Under the pieces are notes generated by a model. It had not been told where the DNA came from and made no database searches. It worked only from the letters and a program-made list of their open reading frames with translations. From an uncultured Fibrobacter sp. (GTDB lineage: Bacteria > Fibrobacterota > Fibrobacteria > Fibrobacterales > Fibrobacteraceae): a stretch of 64,000 nt of DNA. The stretch's first letter is position 1. Each line of letters starts with the position of its first letter. Below, piece by piece: positions 17,997 to 26,792 of this stretch. Where the stretch lies: contig CAMUYW010000004.1 of NCBI GenBank assembly GCA_947165045.1, positions 1 through 64,000 on the forward strand, in the 5' to 3' direction. The translations under genes and the position numbers were made by a program.

Positions 17997-19306
17997 TTCT
18001 GTTTCAACCATTGCAACGGGTCCACGGTCTGTGTCCCTTCGCTTACTTGAAAGTACAATTTAATTCCATTTAACGAAGCAATATCGCCCACTTCTCCAAT
18101 TTCTTCGCATTTCTTGACACTTTTGCCCTCTTGGACGTGGATTGCTTTCATGTGACCGTACACCGTGTACGTTCCGTCTTCGTGTTCAATGATGACCGAA
18201 GGGCCGCGGCCATCAATTTCGGCGACCATCGCTACTGTTCCGGCGGCAGCAGCACGAATGCGACCACCACGCTTACCGCGAATTTCAACGCCCAAGTTAC
18301 GCGTCATGATGTGGAGTACAGGGTGCTCCTGCAGGCCGTATTCGCTGATAATCGGGCCATCGAGCGGCATGCATTTGGGACCTTTGAACGGAGTGACCTG
18401 AATCGTCTTTTTCGCCACTTCGGTCTGTTGCGCCTTTTCGACATCACGTTTCTTATCTGCTGCTTGTCGCTTTTTCTCGGCTTCGCGTTCCTTTTTCTTG
18501 AGCGCGGCAAGGCGGGCTGCTTCGGCTCGTTTTGCTTCTTCGATTTCGCGCTTGCGGCGCTGTTCGAGCTTTTTGAGGAGCGCAAGCATTGTCTTCTGGT
18601 TGCGTTCGAATTCCTTGAGTGCCATGCGCTGCACGGCCTTGTCGTGCTTGAGCGCGTGCAGCATGCGTTCCTGGCCATTCATTTGCGCGACGAGTCCGCG
18701 TTCTTCGACTGCCTTGCGAGAGCGGAGCCTCGACAGTTCAGCCAAGTGCTTTTCCTGAGCCTGTTGCTTTTGCGTACGTTCGGCAACGAGCTTTCGAAGC
18801 GTTTCCACATCCTCGCGGTCACGGTTCAGCAAGTGATGCACCCAGTAAACTTCACGTTCCGGGTTACCGTTCTTGGTCAACAGTTCAAATAAAATTTCAG
18901 CATCGTTGCTACGGCCATATACATACAAATTCCTAATTCGTTTTTTCATGGCTCGTTTGCGTGCTTTTATTTTCGTATCCAAGGAATCAATATCCATCAC
19001 AAGCTGCTTTACCGCCCCTTGCAATAAATCCTCGTTGCGTGAAAGTTCCGACAAGTAAGAACGCGTACGGTTCAGGTTCTGGTCCAAGAGAGAAATCGTA
19101 TTGAGCACGCCTTTTTCTTCAGTTTCTAGGACCGCCAGTTCCTCGCGCTTTTTTGCCAAATCAACTTCTAGCTTTTTCAGCGCGCTCTTTTGTTCGTCAA
19201 TTTGTGCATCCGTTTTTTTAGGCGCCGCAAAAGTCGCGACCGGCGATATAGCCATAAAAGCAAAGGCGAAAATCAACAGCGAAAACAACCGAGAAATACG
19301 GCGCAT
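17993..19306 (-). CDS. EnvC-like murein hydrolase activator (degenerate M23 domain, coiled coil)
   Basis: A 437-residue secreted protein: signal peptide (about 1-27), long coiled coils (about 35-125 and 190-310, the latter Lys/Glu/Arg/Ala rich), and a C-terminal LytM/M23 domain (about 325-437). The zinc ligands are not conserved. The usual HxH near the end is replaced (KLYFQVS) and the first histidine motif is altered, so the domain is probably inactive as a peptidase. That is the hallmark of EnvC, which activates amidases. The ftsX homologue directly upstream (stop/start overlap) supports an FtsX-EnvC pair in cell separation. Confidence 0.85.
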   Translation of the reverse strand: MRRISRLFSLLIFAFAFMAISPVATFAAPKKTDAQIDEQKSALKKLEVDLAKKREELAVLETEEKGVLNTISLLDQNLNRTRSYLSELSRNEDLLQGAVKQLVMDIDSLDTKIKARKRAMKKRIRNLYVYGRSNDAEILFELLTKNGNPEREVYWVHHLLNRDREDVETLRKLVAERTQKQQAQEKHLAELSRLRSRKAVEERGLVAQMNGQERMLHALKHDKAVQRMALKEFERNQKTMLALLKKLEQRRKREIEEAKRAEAARLAALKKKEREAEKKRQAADKKRDVEKAQQTEVAKKTIQVTPFKGPKCMPLDGPIISEYGLQEHPVLHIMTRNLGVEIRGKRGGRIRAAAAGTVAMVAEIDGRGPSVIIEHEDGTYTVYGHMKAIHVQEGKSVKKCEEIGEVGDIASLNGIKLYFQVSEGTQTVDPLQWLKQK

Positions 19307-20193
19307 TATTCCTGCTCACCTTTCTTTTCGAACAAGAAACTGCGCACCGTGCGGAAACTAAAGTAGCCCGCCAAAGCCGTTTCCAACAGCACCGTGAATA
19401 GCGCCACAATCCAGAAATACGAGACGCCGACTGCCACGATTGGGAACATTTTCACCACGGACTTAATAACAAGCCCGAGCAGCAACACGGCAACACCGCT
19501 CCCGATAAAGCCTTGCATAGCGCCTTCCATCACAAACGGGAATTCGATGAACAGGTAACTGCCACCTGCGTATTTCATATTCTCGACCAAAAGTTTGCGG
19601 GACATAAGCGAAAGTCGCACCGAATTGCAAATAATAAGCGAGAGAGTAATGAGCAAAAGGATGCTGATGCAAATCGGCCAGAAAATCATCTTGAACTTCC
19701 ACGATGCAATTCGCGAAGCCCATTTCAACGGTGCTTGAACCTCTTCAAAATAAGATTCCTCGGCAATCGCATGGCGCACTTCGGAAAGGTCCAACGGGTT
19801 GCGAGCTTCTTCACTGAGCGACACTCGGAAAAACGCAGGGATGGGGTTTCCTTCGACAAGTTCCAGCATGTCTGGCGAGAAATGCTTGCTGAAATCGGCA
19901 AGCGCAGAATCTGCACTGACGAAAGAGACCGACTCCACATGGCGGGTATGTTCCAGCCGCATCTGGATTGCGGGAATTGAATCTTCAGGGACATTCTCGT
20001 TCAGGAACGCCTCGATGACATATAGTGATTTTTCTGCAGAAAGGAGCCTAAATGAAACGCCCAACGCCGTAAAAGACGAAGCCAAAAGAAGCGAGCACAG
20101 GAAAATCGTCAAAAGAGACGGGAGAATCACCGTGCGGTGTTGCTTCCATCCTCGAAAAGATTCCGATATTAAGTAACCTAATTGTCCGAACAC
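19306..20193 (-). CDS. ftsX: cell-division ABC-transporter-like permease FtsX
   Basis: The 295-residue protein has the FtsX topology: a cytoplasmic start (LGYLISESFRGWKQHR), a first membrane segment (about 22-45), a periplasmic domain (about 50-165), and three further segments in the C-terminal half. The start is a GTG at 20193 with no clear Shine-Dalgarno. FtsX, with the ATPase FtsE, transmits a signal to periplasmic hydrolase activators. The next gene encodes an EnvC-like activator, but ftsE is not adjacent. The divergent ybbR gene starts 45 bases away. Confidence 0.85.
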   Translation of the reverse strand: MFGQLGYLISESFRGWKQHRTVILPSLLTIFLCSLLLASSFTALGVSFRLLSAEKSLYVIEAFLNENVPEDSIPAIQMRLEHTRHVESVSFVSADSALADFSKHFSPDMLELVEGNPIPAFFRVSLSEEARNPLDLSEVRHAIAEESYFEEVQAPLKWASRIASWKFKMIFWPICISILLLITLSLIICNSVRLSLMSRKLLVENMKYAGGSYLFIEFPFVMEGAMQGFIGSGVAVLLLGLVIKSVVKMFPIVAVGVSYFWIVALFTVLLETALAGYFSFRTVRSFLFEKKGEQE

Positions 20194-20238
20194 GCTTGGA
20201 ATATAATTAAATTTATAGAGGTTCTTTATGGGGCTTTT

Positions 20239-21219
20239 ATGGGAAACATCATATTAAAGATTACCGCATTGGTGTGCGCGATGGCCCTTTGGTTCTACGT
20301 CATCTCGCTCAAGGACTTCCAACTGACAATGGAAGTTCCGCTTACGTTCGTGAAGTTGCCCGAAGCGCTCGCGATTGCATCCAAACCGCCAAGCACAGTT
20401 TCCGTGACCGTCGAAGGAAAACCTCTCGACTTGATTCGCCTTCAGTCACAAAAGCAGTCAGCAATGGTCATCGACATGCACAATGCAGAACTTGGCTCCA
20501 AGCGCATTCACCTAGACTCAAAGAATTTTGTGGCCCCGAACTTTTCATCGGTTCATTATGTCGAGCCCGACAACCAGTACCTCTTTGTCGATGTCGCTGT
20601 CGATACGCGAATTGAACGCAGCATTCCCATCAAGAACAACGTGACTTTCGGAGCGGCCCCAGGCTATGTCATTGTCCAGCCCCCCAAGCTCATGCAAGAA
20701 GACCTCATGGTTTCTGGCGCGCGTAACGCACTGACTCGCATCATCGACATTCCAACAGATTCCTTATTCTTGGATAGCATCAAGGCTAGCCAGACTTTCT
20801 CTGTTCCGCTAGCTACCGATCAGCTTCCGCCGTTTGTCACTCCGAGTGATTCTGTGGCAAAGATTTTTGTCGACGTTCAAAAGATCAAGTCCAAGGAATT
20901 CAAGAACATTCCAATCAATCTTATCGGTTTCTACGATCGCGCCTTGAATACGCTTTCGCCGCAACAGGCAACCGTTGAGGTTACTGGTGGTGATAAAGTT
21001 ATCGAAGCTATCAAGAGCAGCGATATTGAACTTTTTATCGAATACAACCGCTTTGCCATCGAAGATGCAGACAGCCTTAATCCAACCGTTAAGCTCAACT
21101 TGCCGTCTGATATCGACCGCAGCATGTCTATCAAGGCCATTCTTACCAAGCCCGATAAAATCAAGCTAATCAAGACACGCGTCGAAGGCGAAGACAAAGA
21201 CGAGGAATACGGAATATGA
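20239..21219 (+). CDS. YbbR-domain (CdaR-like) membrane-anchored protein
   Basis: This protein of 326 residues starts at ATG 20239 (preceded by GGGG at 20230-20233). One N-terminal membrane helix (about 5-22, ITALVCAMALWFYVISL) is followed by three repeats of the YbbR type. Each repeat carries P-x-x-V-x-V-strand patterns such as STVSVTVEGK, EDLMVSGARNAL and QATVEVTGGDKV. CdaR-type proteins regulate the diadenylate cyclase CdaA in Firmicutes. No cdaA is visible here, so the role is open. It overlaps tsaD by 4 bases. Confidence 0.8.
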   Translation: MGNIILKITALVCAMALWFYVISLKDFQLTMEVPLTFVKLPEALAIASKPPSTVSVTVEGKPLDLIRLQSQKQSAMVIDMHNAELGSKRIHLDSKNFVAPNFSSVHYVEPDNQYLFVDVAVDTRIERSIPIKNNVTFGAAPGYVIVQPPKLMQEDLMVSGARNALTRIIDIPTDSLFLDSIKASQTFSVPLATDQLPPFVTPSDSVAKIFVDVQKIKSKEFKNIPINLIGFYDRALNTLSPQQATVEVTGGDKVIEAIKSSDIELFIEYNRFAIEDADSLNPTVKLNLPSDIDRSMSIKAILTKPDKIKLIKTRVEGEDKDEEYGI

Positions 21220-22223
21220 TTTGGCTTGGAATTGAATCCAGCTGTGACGAAACCGCATGCGCTGTTTTACAGGACGAACCGCTCAAAGTTCTTTCGAACC
21301 CGCTCTATAGCCAAATTGACGAACATGCCCTTTACGGAGGCGTAGTCCCCGAAATTGCGGCACGTGCACACTTGCAAAAGATTGCGCCTATCGCCGAAGC
21401 TGCCGTCAAGGAAGCGGGCATCGAACTCAAGGACGTTGATGCGATAGCTTACACCACAGGCCCGGGCCTCATGGGTCCGCTTCTCGTTGGGGCTAGTTTT
21501 GCAAAAGGTCTTGCTCGCGACTTGAACATTCCTGCTTATGGCATGAACCACCTCGAAGGGCACCTTGCCGCCGCTTGGCTCAGTAACCCGGACATCGAAC
21601 CGCCGTTTTTAACGCTCACCGTATCGGGCGGCCACACGGAACTCGTGATGGAAGAACCGGGTTTCAAGTATACAAGCATCGGCCGTACGCGCGATGATGC
21701 CGCCGGCGAAGCGTTCGACAAATGCGGAAAACTCCTTGGGCTCAAGTACCCGGCCGGCGCCACCATCAGCCGCTTGGGCAAAGACAAGAACCGCAAATTC
21801 GTTGAATTCCCGCGTGCACTCCATACGCACGACAACTGCGAATTTTCGTTCAGCGGTCTAAAGACTGCCGTGCTCCGTTACACGGAAACGCACGACCCCG
21901 AATTTATCCAGCAGAACCTTGGCGACATCTGCGCTTCGCTCGAAGACGCCATCGTCGATAGCCTTGTCTCAAAGACCATCAACGCGCTCAAGAAAACCAA
22001 GATGAAAACGCTCGTGATGGGCGGTGGCGTGAGTGCCAACAGCTGGTTGCGCACGCGCCTGCAAGACTACTGCGACAAAAAGGGAATCCGTTTTTGCGTA
22101 CCGGATCGTAGCCTGAGTACTGATAACGGAGCGATGATTGCAGCCGCGGCTATCCGCCGCAAATTGCAGGGCAAGCTCGAATCTATCGATGTCGTAAAAC
22201 CCTGGATGCCTCTCGCAATTTAG
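21216..22223 (+). CDS. tsaD: tRNA N6-threonylcarbamoyladenosine synthase TsaD
   Basis: The 335-residue ASKHA-fold enzyme has the start GIESSCDETACAVL, the metal-binding MNHLEGHLAAAW near residue 110 and the nucleotide motif TVSGGHTEL near 135. VMGGGVSANSWLR lies near 267 and STDNGAMIA near 305. With TsaB/C/E it makes the t6A37 modification of ANN-reading tRNAs and is nearly universal. Its ATG lies in the ybbR stop region (ATGA overlap), so the two are co-transcribed. Confidence 0.97.
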   Translation: MIWLGIESSCDETACAVLQDEPLKVLSNPLYSQIDEHALYGGVVPEIAARAHLQKIAPIAEAAVKEAGIELKDVDAIAYTTGPGLMGPLLVGASFAKGLARDLNIPAYGMNHLEGHLAAAWLSNPDIEPPFLTLTVSGGHTELVMEEPGFKYTSIGRTRDDAAGEAFDKCGKLLGLKYPAGATISRLGKDKNRKFVEFPRALHTHDNCEFSFSGLKTAVLRYTETHDPEFIQQNLGDICASLEDAIVDSLVSKTINALKKTKMKTLVMGGGVSANSWLRTRLQDYCDKKGIRFCVPDRSLSTDNGAMIAAAAIRRKLQGKLESIDVVKPWMPLAI

Positions 22224-22243
22224 TAGAAAGGACTTTGCGACTT

Positions 22244-22269
22244 GTCATCCTCGCGAAGGCGAGGATCTA
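22244..22269. repeat. GTCATCC-type palindromic repeat (half element)
   Basis: GTCATCCTCGC followed by GCGAGGATC forms a hairpin like the first arm of the elements at 1996 and 31276. The second arm is missing or degraded. Confidence 0.6.
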
Positions 22270-22298
22270 GTATTAGTTCTATATAATACAACTTACAA

Positions 22299-22325
22299 GG
22301 TCCGCGCAAGCGGACTTCTTTGTTT
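22299..22325 (+). terminator. rho-independent terminator
   Basis: Perfect 6-bp stem GTCCGC/GCGGAC with GCAA loop and T-rich tail, ending the ybbR-tsaD unit. Confidence 0.8.
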
Positions 22326-22406
22326 TACCTTAAACACGACCTTCTTTTCGAGTTCGCGACCTTATATAAGTTTGTTTTTTTTAACAATTCAATTTATATT
22401 ATAGAT

Positions 22407-22859
22407 ATGGTATTCAAAGTAACGCAAAAGATTTGTGCAGCCATTGGTTCCCGAATGGCATTTTTGATTATTTGTCTTGTCGCAGCGTCGTGGGCGCAGG
22501 ACTTGAACAAGCCCATAAGCGATGTTGATGTTTTCCGCCCCGAAAAGCGCGAAACAAAAGTTGAACTCGTCGATTCAGCGCAAAATAATTCCGTAAAGTT
22601 GAATGTCGATATTTTTGCAGACGGTTTTATCGGATCGTACTACATTCTTTGGGATAACGTAGATTTATCCGAAGATATCAAAAAGACCATCCAAAGCCGC
22701 AACTTCGCCACAGACGAATTCTTTATGCAAAATATCGACCGCGAACAGTTCGAACAAGAGCGCATGTTGCAACTCTTTGAAGACCGGAAACAAGAATTCT
22801 TTAAGATATTCCCCGACGAAGCTCTCAAGGAACTTCAAGAAATGAAGGCCGACGAGTAA
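22407..22859 (+). CDS. secreted protein of unknown function
   Basis: From ATG 22407 the protein has 150 residues with an N-terminal signal peptide (core AFLIICLVAASWAQ, cleavage after AQ). A short beta-rich middle (VKLNVDIFADGFIGSYY) is followed by an acidic, strongly helical C-terminal part containing DREQFEQERMLQLFEDRKQEFF. No family is recognised. The longer frame from 22320 starts inside the preceding terminator and is rejected. A TATATT-like -10 box is possible just upstream (about 22395). Confidence 0.6.
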   Translation: MVFKVTQKICAAIGSRMAFLIICLVAASWAQDLNKPISDVDVFRPEKRETKVELVDSAQNNSVKLNVDIFADGFIGSYYILWDNVDLSEDIKKTIQSRNFATDEFFMQNIDREQFEQERMLQLFEDRKQEFFKIFPDEALKELQEMKADE

Positions 22860-22882
22860 GTAAACGAGAAAACGCCCCAAGC

Positions 22883-22911
22883 TGTCATTCCGGCCTCCGA
22901 GCCGGAATCTC
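22883..22911. repeat. GTCATTCC-type palindromic repeat
   Basis: GTCATTCCGGC and GCCGGAATCT form a hairpin around a short loop. It belongs to the same GTCAT(C/T)C group as the element at 38066. Confidence 0.55.
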
Positions 22912-22938
22912 CTTTTAACAAACACCGACCAACAACAC

Positions 22939-23838
22939 ATGTTTACTCTAGAACGTAATTTTAAAGAGTGGAAGCTTAAAGGATTTGGCGGTGCAAAGGC
23001 CGAACTTTTCGAAACCATCGGAAGCACTCATGCCTATATGAAAGAACTGGCTTGTGCAGGGCTTATCGCGCCGGGAACGCTCTTTGTTGCAGATTCACAG
23101 CGCACTGGCCGCGGACGTCACGAACGCACTTGGGATTCTCCCGCCGGGAAAAATCTTTATTTTAACATTTTGATTCCGCTTGATGGGATTCCTGCAAATC
23201 GTTACGCACAAATTACGCAGGTGTCGGCACTAACGTTTGCTGAAGTGTTCAACGAAATTCAAGAAGCTGCGAATCTCGAGACTGCGGACCACAAATGCGC
23301 GGTTCCAGCGAACTGCGCATTCCCGGCAAGCGGAAACATCGCGCCTCCCAAAATTACGGTCAAATGGCCTAACGACATTCTCTATGGCAAAAGTAAGTTC
23401 TGCGGGATTCTTGCGGAAGTTGTTTTTTCGCCCACTCCAGCGCTTAACATGGGTGTCGGCATTAACGTCAACAGCGCTCCCGAAGATTATGCGCATTTAA
23501 ACCGCGCCGTTACAACGCTCAAAGCAATTGTCGGCCGTACAATCAACCGCGAAAAACTTTTGCAAATGCTCGTCGGGAACCTTGAACGCGCCGTCGGACA
23601 ATTCAAAGCATTCGGCATCAGCCCTTGGATTGCAGCTTGGAAACGCATGGACAAGTTCATCGGCGCCCGCGGCACCATCGTCGTAAACAACCGTTGCACC
23701 GATCAAAACCGCGACAGCGGCGAAGGGTCCGTCAAAAAAACGGGCACCATTCTCGACATGCAATCCGACGGAAGTTTGCTCTTTAAATGTGACGACGGCT
23801 CTATCGAAACCGTCATCTCTGCAGATTTAGAAATCTAA
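22939..23838 (+). CDS. birA: biotin--[acetyl-CoA-carboxylase] ligase
   Basis: The 299-residue biotin protein ligase shows ETIGSTHAYMK near residue 22, the biotinyl-AMP loop GRGRHERTWDSPAGKNLYF near 55 and KWPNDILYGKSKFCGIL near 143, and a C-terminal SH3-like domain. There is no N-terminal helix-turn-helix, so it is a group I ligase that attaches biotin to carboxyl carriers but does not repress transcription. An insert near residues 112-135 (NLETADHKCAVPANCAF) is unusual for the family. It is probably transcribed alone. Confidence 0.92.
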   Translation: MFTLERNFKEWKLKGFGGAKAELFETIGSTHAYMKELACAGLIAPGTLFVADSQRTGRGRHERTWDSPAGKNLYFNILIPLDGIPANRYAQITQVSALTFAEVFNEIQEAANLETADHKCAVPANCAFPASGNIAPPKITVKWPNDILYGKSKFCGILAEVVFSPTPALNMGVGINVNSAPEDYAHLNRAVTTLKAIVGRTINREKLLQMLVGNLERAVGQFKAFGISPWIAAWKRMDKFIGARGTIVVNNRCTDQNRDSGEGSVKKTGTILDMQSDGSLLFKCDDGSIETVISADLEI

Positions 23839-23855
23839 CCTGTTTTAAGGTTTGC

Positions 23856-24047
23856 TTATCTTTTAAAATACATGCTGCCGATAAGCGAAACGGCAAGCAT
23901 CACAATCATTGCGGTAAGGCCCATGTCCGCCAATTCGCGATGTTCGCCCGCGGCACCCGATTCAATAAGAATCACGCAGACAAGCGCAATAACGGCAGCT
24001 ACGCCGCCCATCAGGTGGAACATTTTTACTTTTTCTTCGTTCGTCAT
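23856..24047 (-). CDS. small two-helix membrane protein
   Basis: A 63-residue protein with two hydrophobic segments (about 11-29 and 43-60). Its ATG overlaps the stop of the UbiA-type gene by four bases (24044-24047), the best evidence that it is a real, translationally coupled gene. No family is recognised. It could be an accessory subunit for the prenyltransferase or simply a co-transcribed small membrane protein. Confidence 0.6.
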   Translation of the reverse strand: MTNEEKVKMFHLMGGVAAVIALVCVILIESGAAGEHRELADMGLTAMIVMLAVSLIGSMYFKR

Positions 24048-24922
24048 GCATCACCTCCAAGGCAAATCCACACAATGAGTCCCACCATCACGAGAGCGCT
24101 AATTGCAACGTTTGCTAGGAAAAAGTCGCGGTTCATGGCATCCAAATCGTTAGACTTTCTGAACAAGTGAATGTAGACTATCGCAGTTGTCATAAGGCCA
24201 GTGACTGTCCACCAAACCCAGCCCATGTTCCAGAAAAATCCGAACACCACACAAAGCACAAGCATCGCCAAATGGCTTGCGAGCGCAATGCGCAAAGACT
24301 TCTCAATCCCAAATCGCGCGGGCACGGAGTGCAATCCTTGCTTGCGGTCGATTTCAATGTCCTGCGTGGCGTAGATAATGTCGAAACCGCCCATCCAGAG
24401 CATCAGAATAAACAGGAGAAAAATCGGGAACACGGCAAATTCGCCACGCACTGCAATCCAGGCGCCGAGCGGGCTCATTCCGATGGCAAAGCCGAGGAAC
24501 CAGTGGCAAAGCCACGAGAAGCGCTTCCAGTAAGAATATGAAAGGAGCAGAAGCCAAACTGGAAGTGCGAGCGCGCCCGCGAGGGGCTGGAGCATCCAGG
24601 CAAACGCCACAAACAAAACGCCGTTCAAAGCGAGGAACGCAATCACCGATTTACGACTCAAGCGCCCTGCCGGCAAATGACGTTTTGCCGTACGCGGATT
24701 TTCGGCATCGAACTTGGCGTCGGCAATGCGGTTAAAGCTCATGGCGCTATTGCGGGCGGTCACCATGCAAAGAACGATCAAGACGATAATGCGTGCGGTT
24801 TCGTAAGCGCTCATGTCGCGGAAACCGTTTGCTGCAACCCACATGGAACCAAGCGCAAAAGGCATCGCAAACAGCGAATGGCTCAACCGAACAAGATGTG
24901 TAAATTCTAAAAGCTTATTCAT
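24044..24922 (-). CDS. UbiA-family prenyltransferase (4-hydroxybenzoate or MqnP type)
   Basis: The 292-residue membrane enzyme has about eight helices. It carries both Asp-rich motifs of the family, NRIADAKFDAENPRT near residue 65 and DIEIDRKQGLHSVP near 190. It transfers a polyprenyl chain to an aromatic ring in quinone synthesis. The second motif followed by HSVPARFG fits the UbiA/MqnP group rather than MenA. Together with ubiX and menG at 13-14 kb this is compatible with the futalosine menaquinone route. An AGGAA Shine-Dalgarno precedes the ATG. Confidence 0.85.
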   Translation of the reverse strand: MNKLLEFTHLVRLSHSLFAMPFALGSMWVAANGFRDMSAYETARIIVLIVLCMVTARNSAMSFNRIADAKFDAENPRTAKRHLPAGRLSRKSVIAFLALNGVLFVAFAWMLQPLAGALALPVWLLLLSYSYWKRFSWLCHWFLGFAIGMSPLGAWIAVRGEFAVFPIFLLFILMLWMGGFDIIYATQDIEIDRKQGLHSVPARFGIEKSLRIALASHLAMLVLCVVFGFFWNMGWVWWTVTGLMTTAIVYIHLFRKSNDLDAMNRDFFLANVAISALVMVGLIVWICLGGDA

Positions 24923-24940
24923 TTTCTTTCCTGCAATATA

Positions 24941-24974
24941 AAAACTCCGAAAGTCGTGTTCAACTTTCGGGGTT
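24941..24974 (-). terminator. terminator of the minus-strand gene at 25003-25428
   Basis: CCGAAAGT/ACTTTCGG stem, extended by AACTC/GGGTT pairing, followed on the minus strand by a T-run. It separates the gene from the UbiA unit. Confidence 0.75.
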
Positions 24975-25002
24975 CACCTCGCTGTTCGATGGTGACAAAC
25001 AA

Positions 25003-25428
25003 CTATTTTCTCAGGATTTCGACGAGCTGTTTTGCGTTCTTTTCGATGAGAATGAACGCTTCGAACATACGTGCTTCGCGCCACTTGGTCAGATACTTCG
25101 TCTGCCAGTCCACGGCAATCACGTCCGGGTCCTTCGGACCATTCTCGTTCTGGTACCAGACTTCCTTCGTGATTTCGCGAATCATGGCGCCCATTTCGGC
25201 TGCCGGCTGGAGCGAACCCTTGCAGAGGAGCAATGCACGGAGGTTGTCGAGCAAAATTTCGTCTGTTGGCTGTTCAGCATCTTCGCGAGCGCATTCCCAG
25301 ATTTCGTCGCGATGGCGTTCAGTCCAGTCGATCAAATACTTTTTGGTCTTTTCAAGTTCGCCCTTGGCGAGCTTTTCATCGACCGCTTCGCGCGGATAAT
25401 ATATGCTGTTAGGATAGAATTCAATCAT
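25003..25428 (-). CDS. conserved soluble protein, unknown function
   Basis: A perfect AGGAGGTG (25433-25440, minus strand) fixes the ATG at 25428 and gives 141 residues. A longer frame reaching 25509 runs through the tRNA gene and is not used. The protein is helical and charged, rich in Trp and Glu ([28 protein letters not shown]), without signal peptide or membrane segment. No family is recognised. It is a single-gene unit with its own terminator. Confidence 0.75.
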   Translation of the reverse strand: MIEFYPNSIYYPREAVDEKLAKGELEKTKKYLIDWTERHRDEIWECAREDAEQPTDEILLDNLRALLLCKGSLQPAAEMGAMIREITKEVWYQNENGPKDPDVIAVDWQTKYLTKWREARMFEAFILIEKNAKQLVEILRK

Positions 25429-25468
25429 GATCCACCTCCTTGTGCGAAGTTGAAGCACAAAAAGACAA

Positions 25469-25551
<83 letters not shown>

Positions 25552-25664
25552 AGGTTGTGCGTGCAGAATATAGCAAATTTGAGTAGGTTTATTTACATGA
25601 TTACACGATTTAACATAGTTTTTATCACATTTCTTCAAGAAAAAACATTTTCTGTTTACAAATA

Positions 25665-25694
25665 TTTACTTTCAAAGTTCCTTTTATATATATT
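25665..25694 (+). promoter_or_regulatory. possible sigma70-type promoter of the pseudopilin genes
   Basis: TTTACT (25665-25670) and TATATT (25689-25694) are 18 bases apart in an AT-rich stretch before the first pseudopilin gene. This is pattern matching only. Confidence 0.35.
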
Positions 25695-25768
25695 ATAACT
25701 TGGACCAAGGCGATAAAAGGGCTCCTTTTATTGTTAATTTTGGTGCGGATTGTCTTGGAGATTTCGAT

Positions 25769-26317
25769 ATGTTGAATCACGTTTCAAAAAAGAGCGGCTT
25801 TACCCTAGTAGAAGTCCTTGTCGTTGTGTCGATTATGGGAATTCTGTCTACGGTGGGTGTTGCAAGCTTGAGAGGTGCTGTGATCAATAGTCGAATGAGG
25901 GATTGCGCTCTGAATACGGCGGCATTCCTGGAACGTATTGCGAATGATGCCAACAGAATGTCCAAGACCCTTTGCGTTAAAAAAGATAATGACCATAGAT
26001 TGACCGCTTATGTGACGGATAATTGCTCGAATCTTTCGGGCGCCGAAGAATTTGAAACTTTCGCGATCGAAGCTCCAGCAAAGTTTGGGTGCAGTGGACC
26101 TACCGCAATTAGCGACTTGGAAGATTATAGCGGTGACGATTGGTCTACAGGTGGTGCGTTATTTGAGCCTCGTATTGGTCTTGCGGCCACTCCCTCTGAA
26201 GGCTATCTCTGCATGCAGTACGGTAGCAGTGACGTTTATGGAATGGCGTTCAAGAAAAAAAACAACAATATGATAATCCCCATGTGGAAATCGGGTAGTT
26301 ACTGGAACGAGTTATAG
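25769..26317 (+). CDS. type IV pilin-like protein (GspH/FimT-type pseudopilin)
   Basis: The ATG at 25769 (GGAG at 25757-25760) gives 182 residues with a prepilin leader ending in KKSG and the cleavage/methylation motif G/FTLVE, then a hydrophobic helix VLVVVSIMGILSTVGVASL. The C-terminal part is a Cys-containing globular domain. Prepilin peptidase would cleave before Phe. The gene lies 7 bases before a second pilin-like gene. Their assembly machine (type II secretion or type IV pili) is not in the window. Confidence 0.85.
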   Translation: MLNHVSKKSGFTLVEVLVVVSIMGILSTVGVASLRGAVINSRMRDCALNTAAFLERIANDANRMSKTLCVKKDNDHRLTAYVTDNCSNLSGAEEFETFAIEAPAKFGCSGPTAISDLEDYSGDDWSTGGALFEPRIGLAATPSEGYLCMQYGSSDVYGMAFKKKNNNMIIPMWKSGSYWNEL

Positions 26318-26324
26318 GTGTATT

Positions 26325-26786
26325 ATGGAAAAACTTTTGAAAAATAAGAAAGGCTTTGGTATCGTAGAAATCTTGGTCGCTGCGGCGGTCCTCGGTTTTA
26401 TGTACATGGCTATTTTGAATCTTCAGGGTGGAAACCATGATGCCTTATTGCGTATTCGTGGACGTGACGGCGCTGTTCAAGTGGCGCAACAAGTTCTAGA
26501 TTCTCTCAAGTCCGTGGGGATAGCATCCATCCCGTCTAAAGAAGCTGACGATACAACGTTTACAGTTCAAAATATCGATCGCAAGTGGGCGCGCGGTCTT
26601 GGGGACTCTGCAACGGTGACGTATTCTGCGCAAGTGACAGTTTCTGCAACGTCAAATTACACATCGCAGACATCATCGCAATTCGAGACGGTTTCGCACG
26701 TTTACGCAAAGCAAGTGAACGTCAAGGTCTCTTGGAATTTTAAAGGCTCAACGCAGTCCATCGAAGTTTCAAGCGTAATTAGGTGA
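26325..26786 (+). CDS. type IV pilin-like protein, PilV-type
   Basis: This 153-residue protein has a prepilin leader (MEKLLKNKKG) and the motif G/FGIVEILVAAAVLGF, with Gly and Ile in place of the usual Thr-Leu but with Glu5 kept. The rest is a Thr/Ser-rich beta domain resembling minor pilins of the PilV/GspI kind. It is co-transcribed with the preceding pseudopilin. Minor pilins usually prime or cap a pseudopilus. Confidence 0.8.
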   Translation: MEKLLKNKKGFGIVEILVAAAVLGFMYMAILNLQGGNHDALLRIRGRDGAVQVAQQVLDSLKSVGIASIPSKEADDTTFTVQNIDRKWARGLGDSATVTYSAQVTVSATSNYTSQTSSQFETVSHVYAKQVNVKVSWNFKGSTQSIEVSSVIR

Positions 26787-26792
26787 TAGGGG

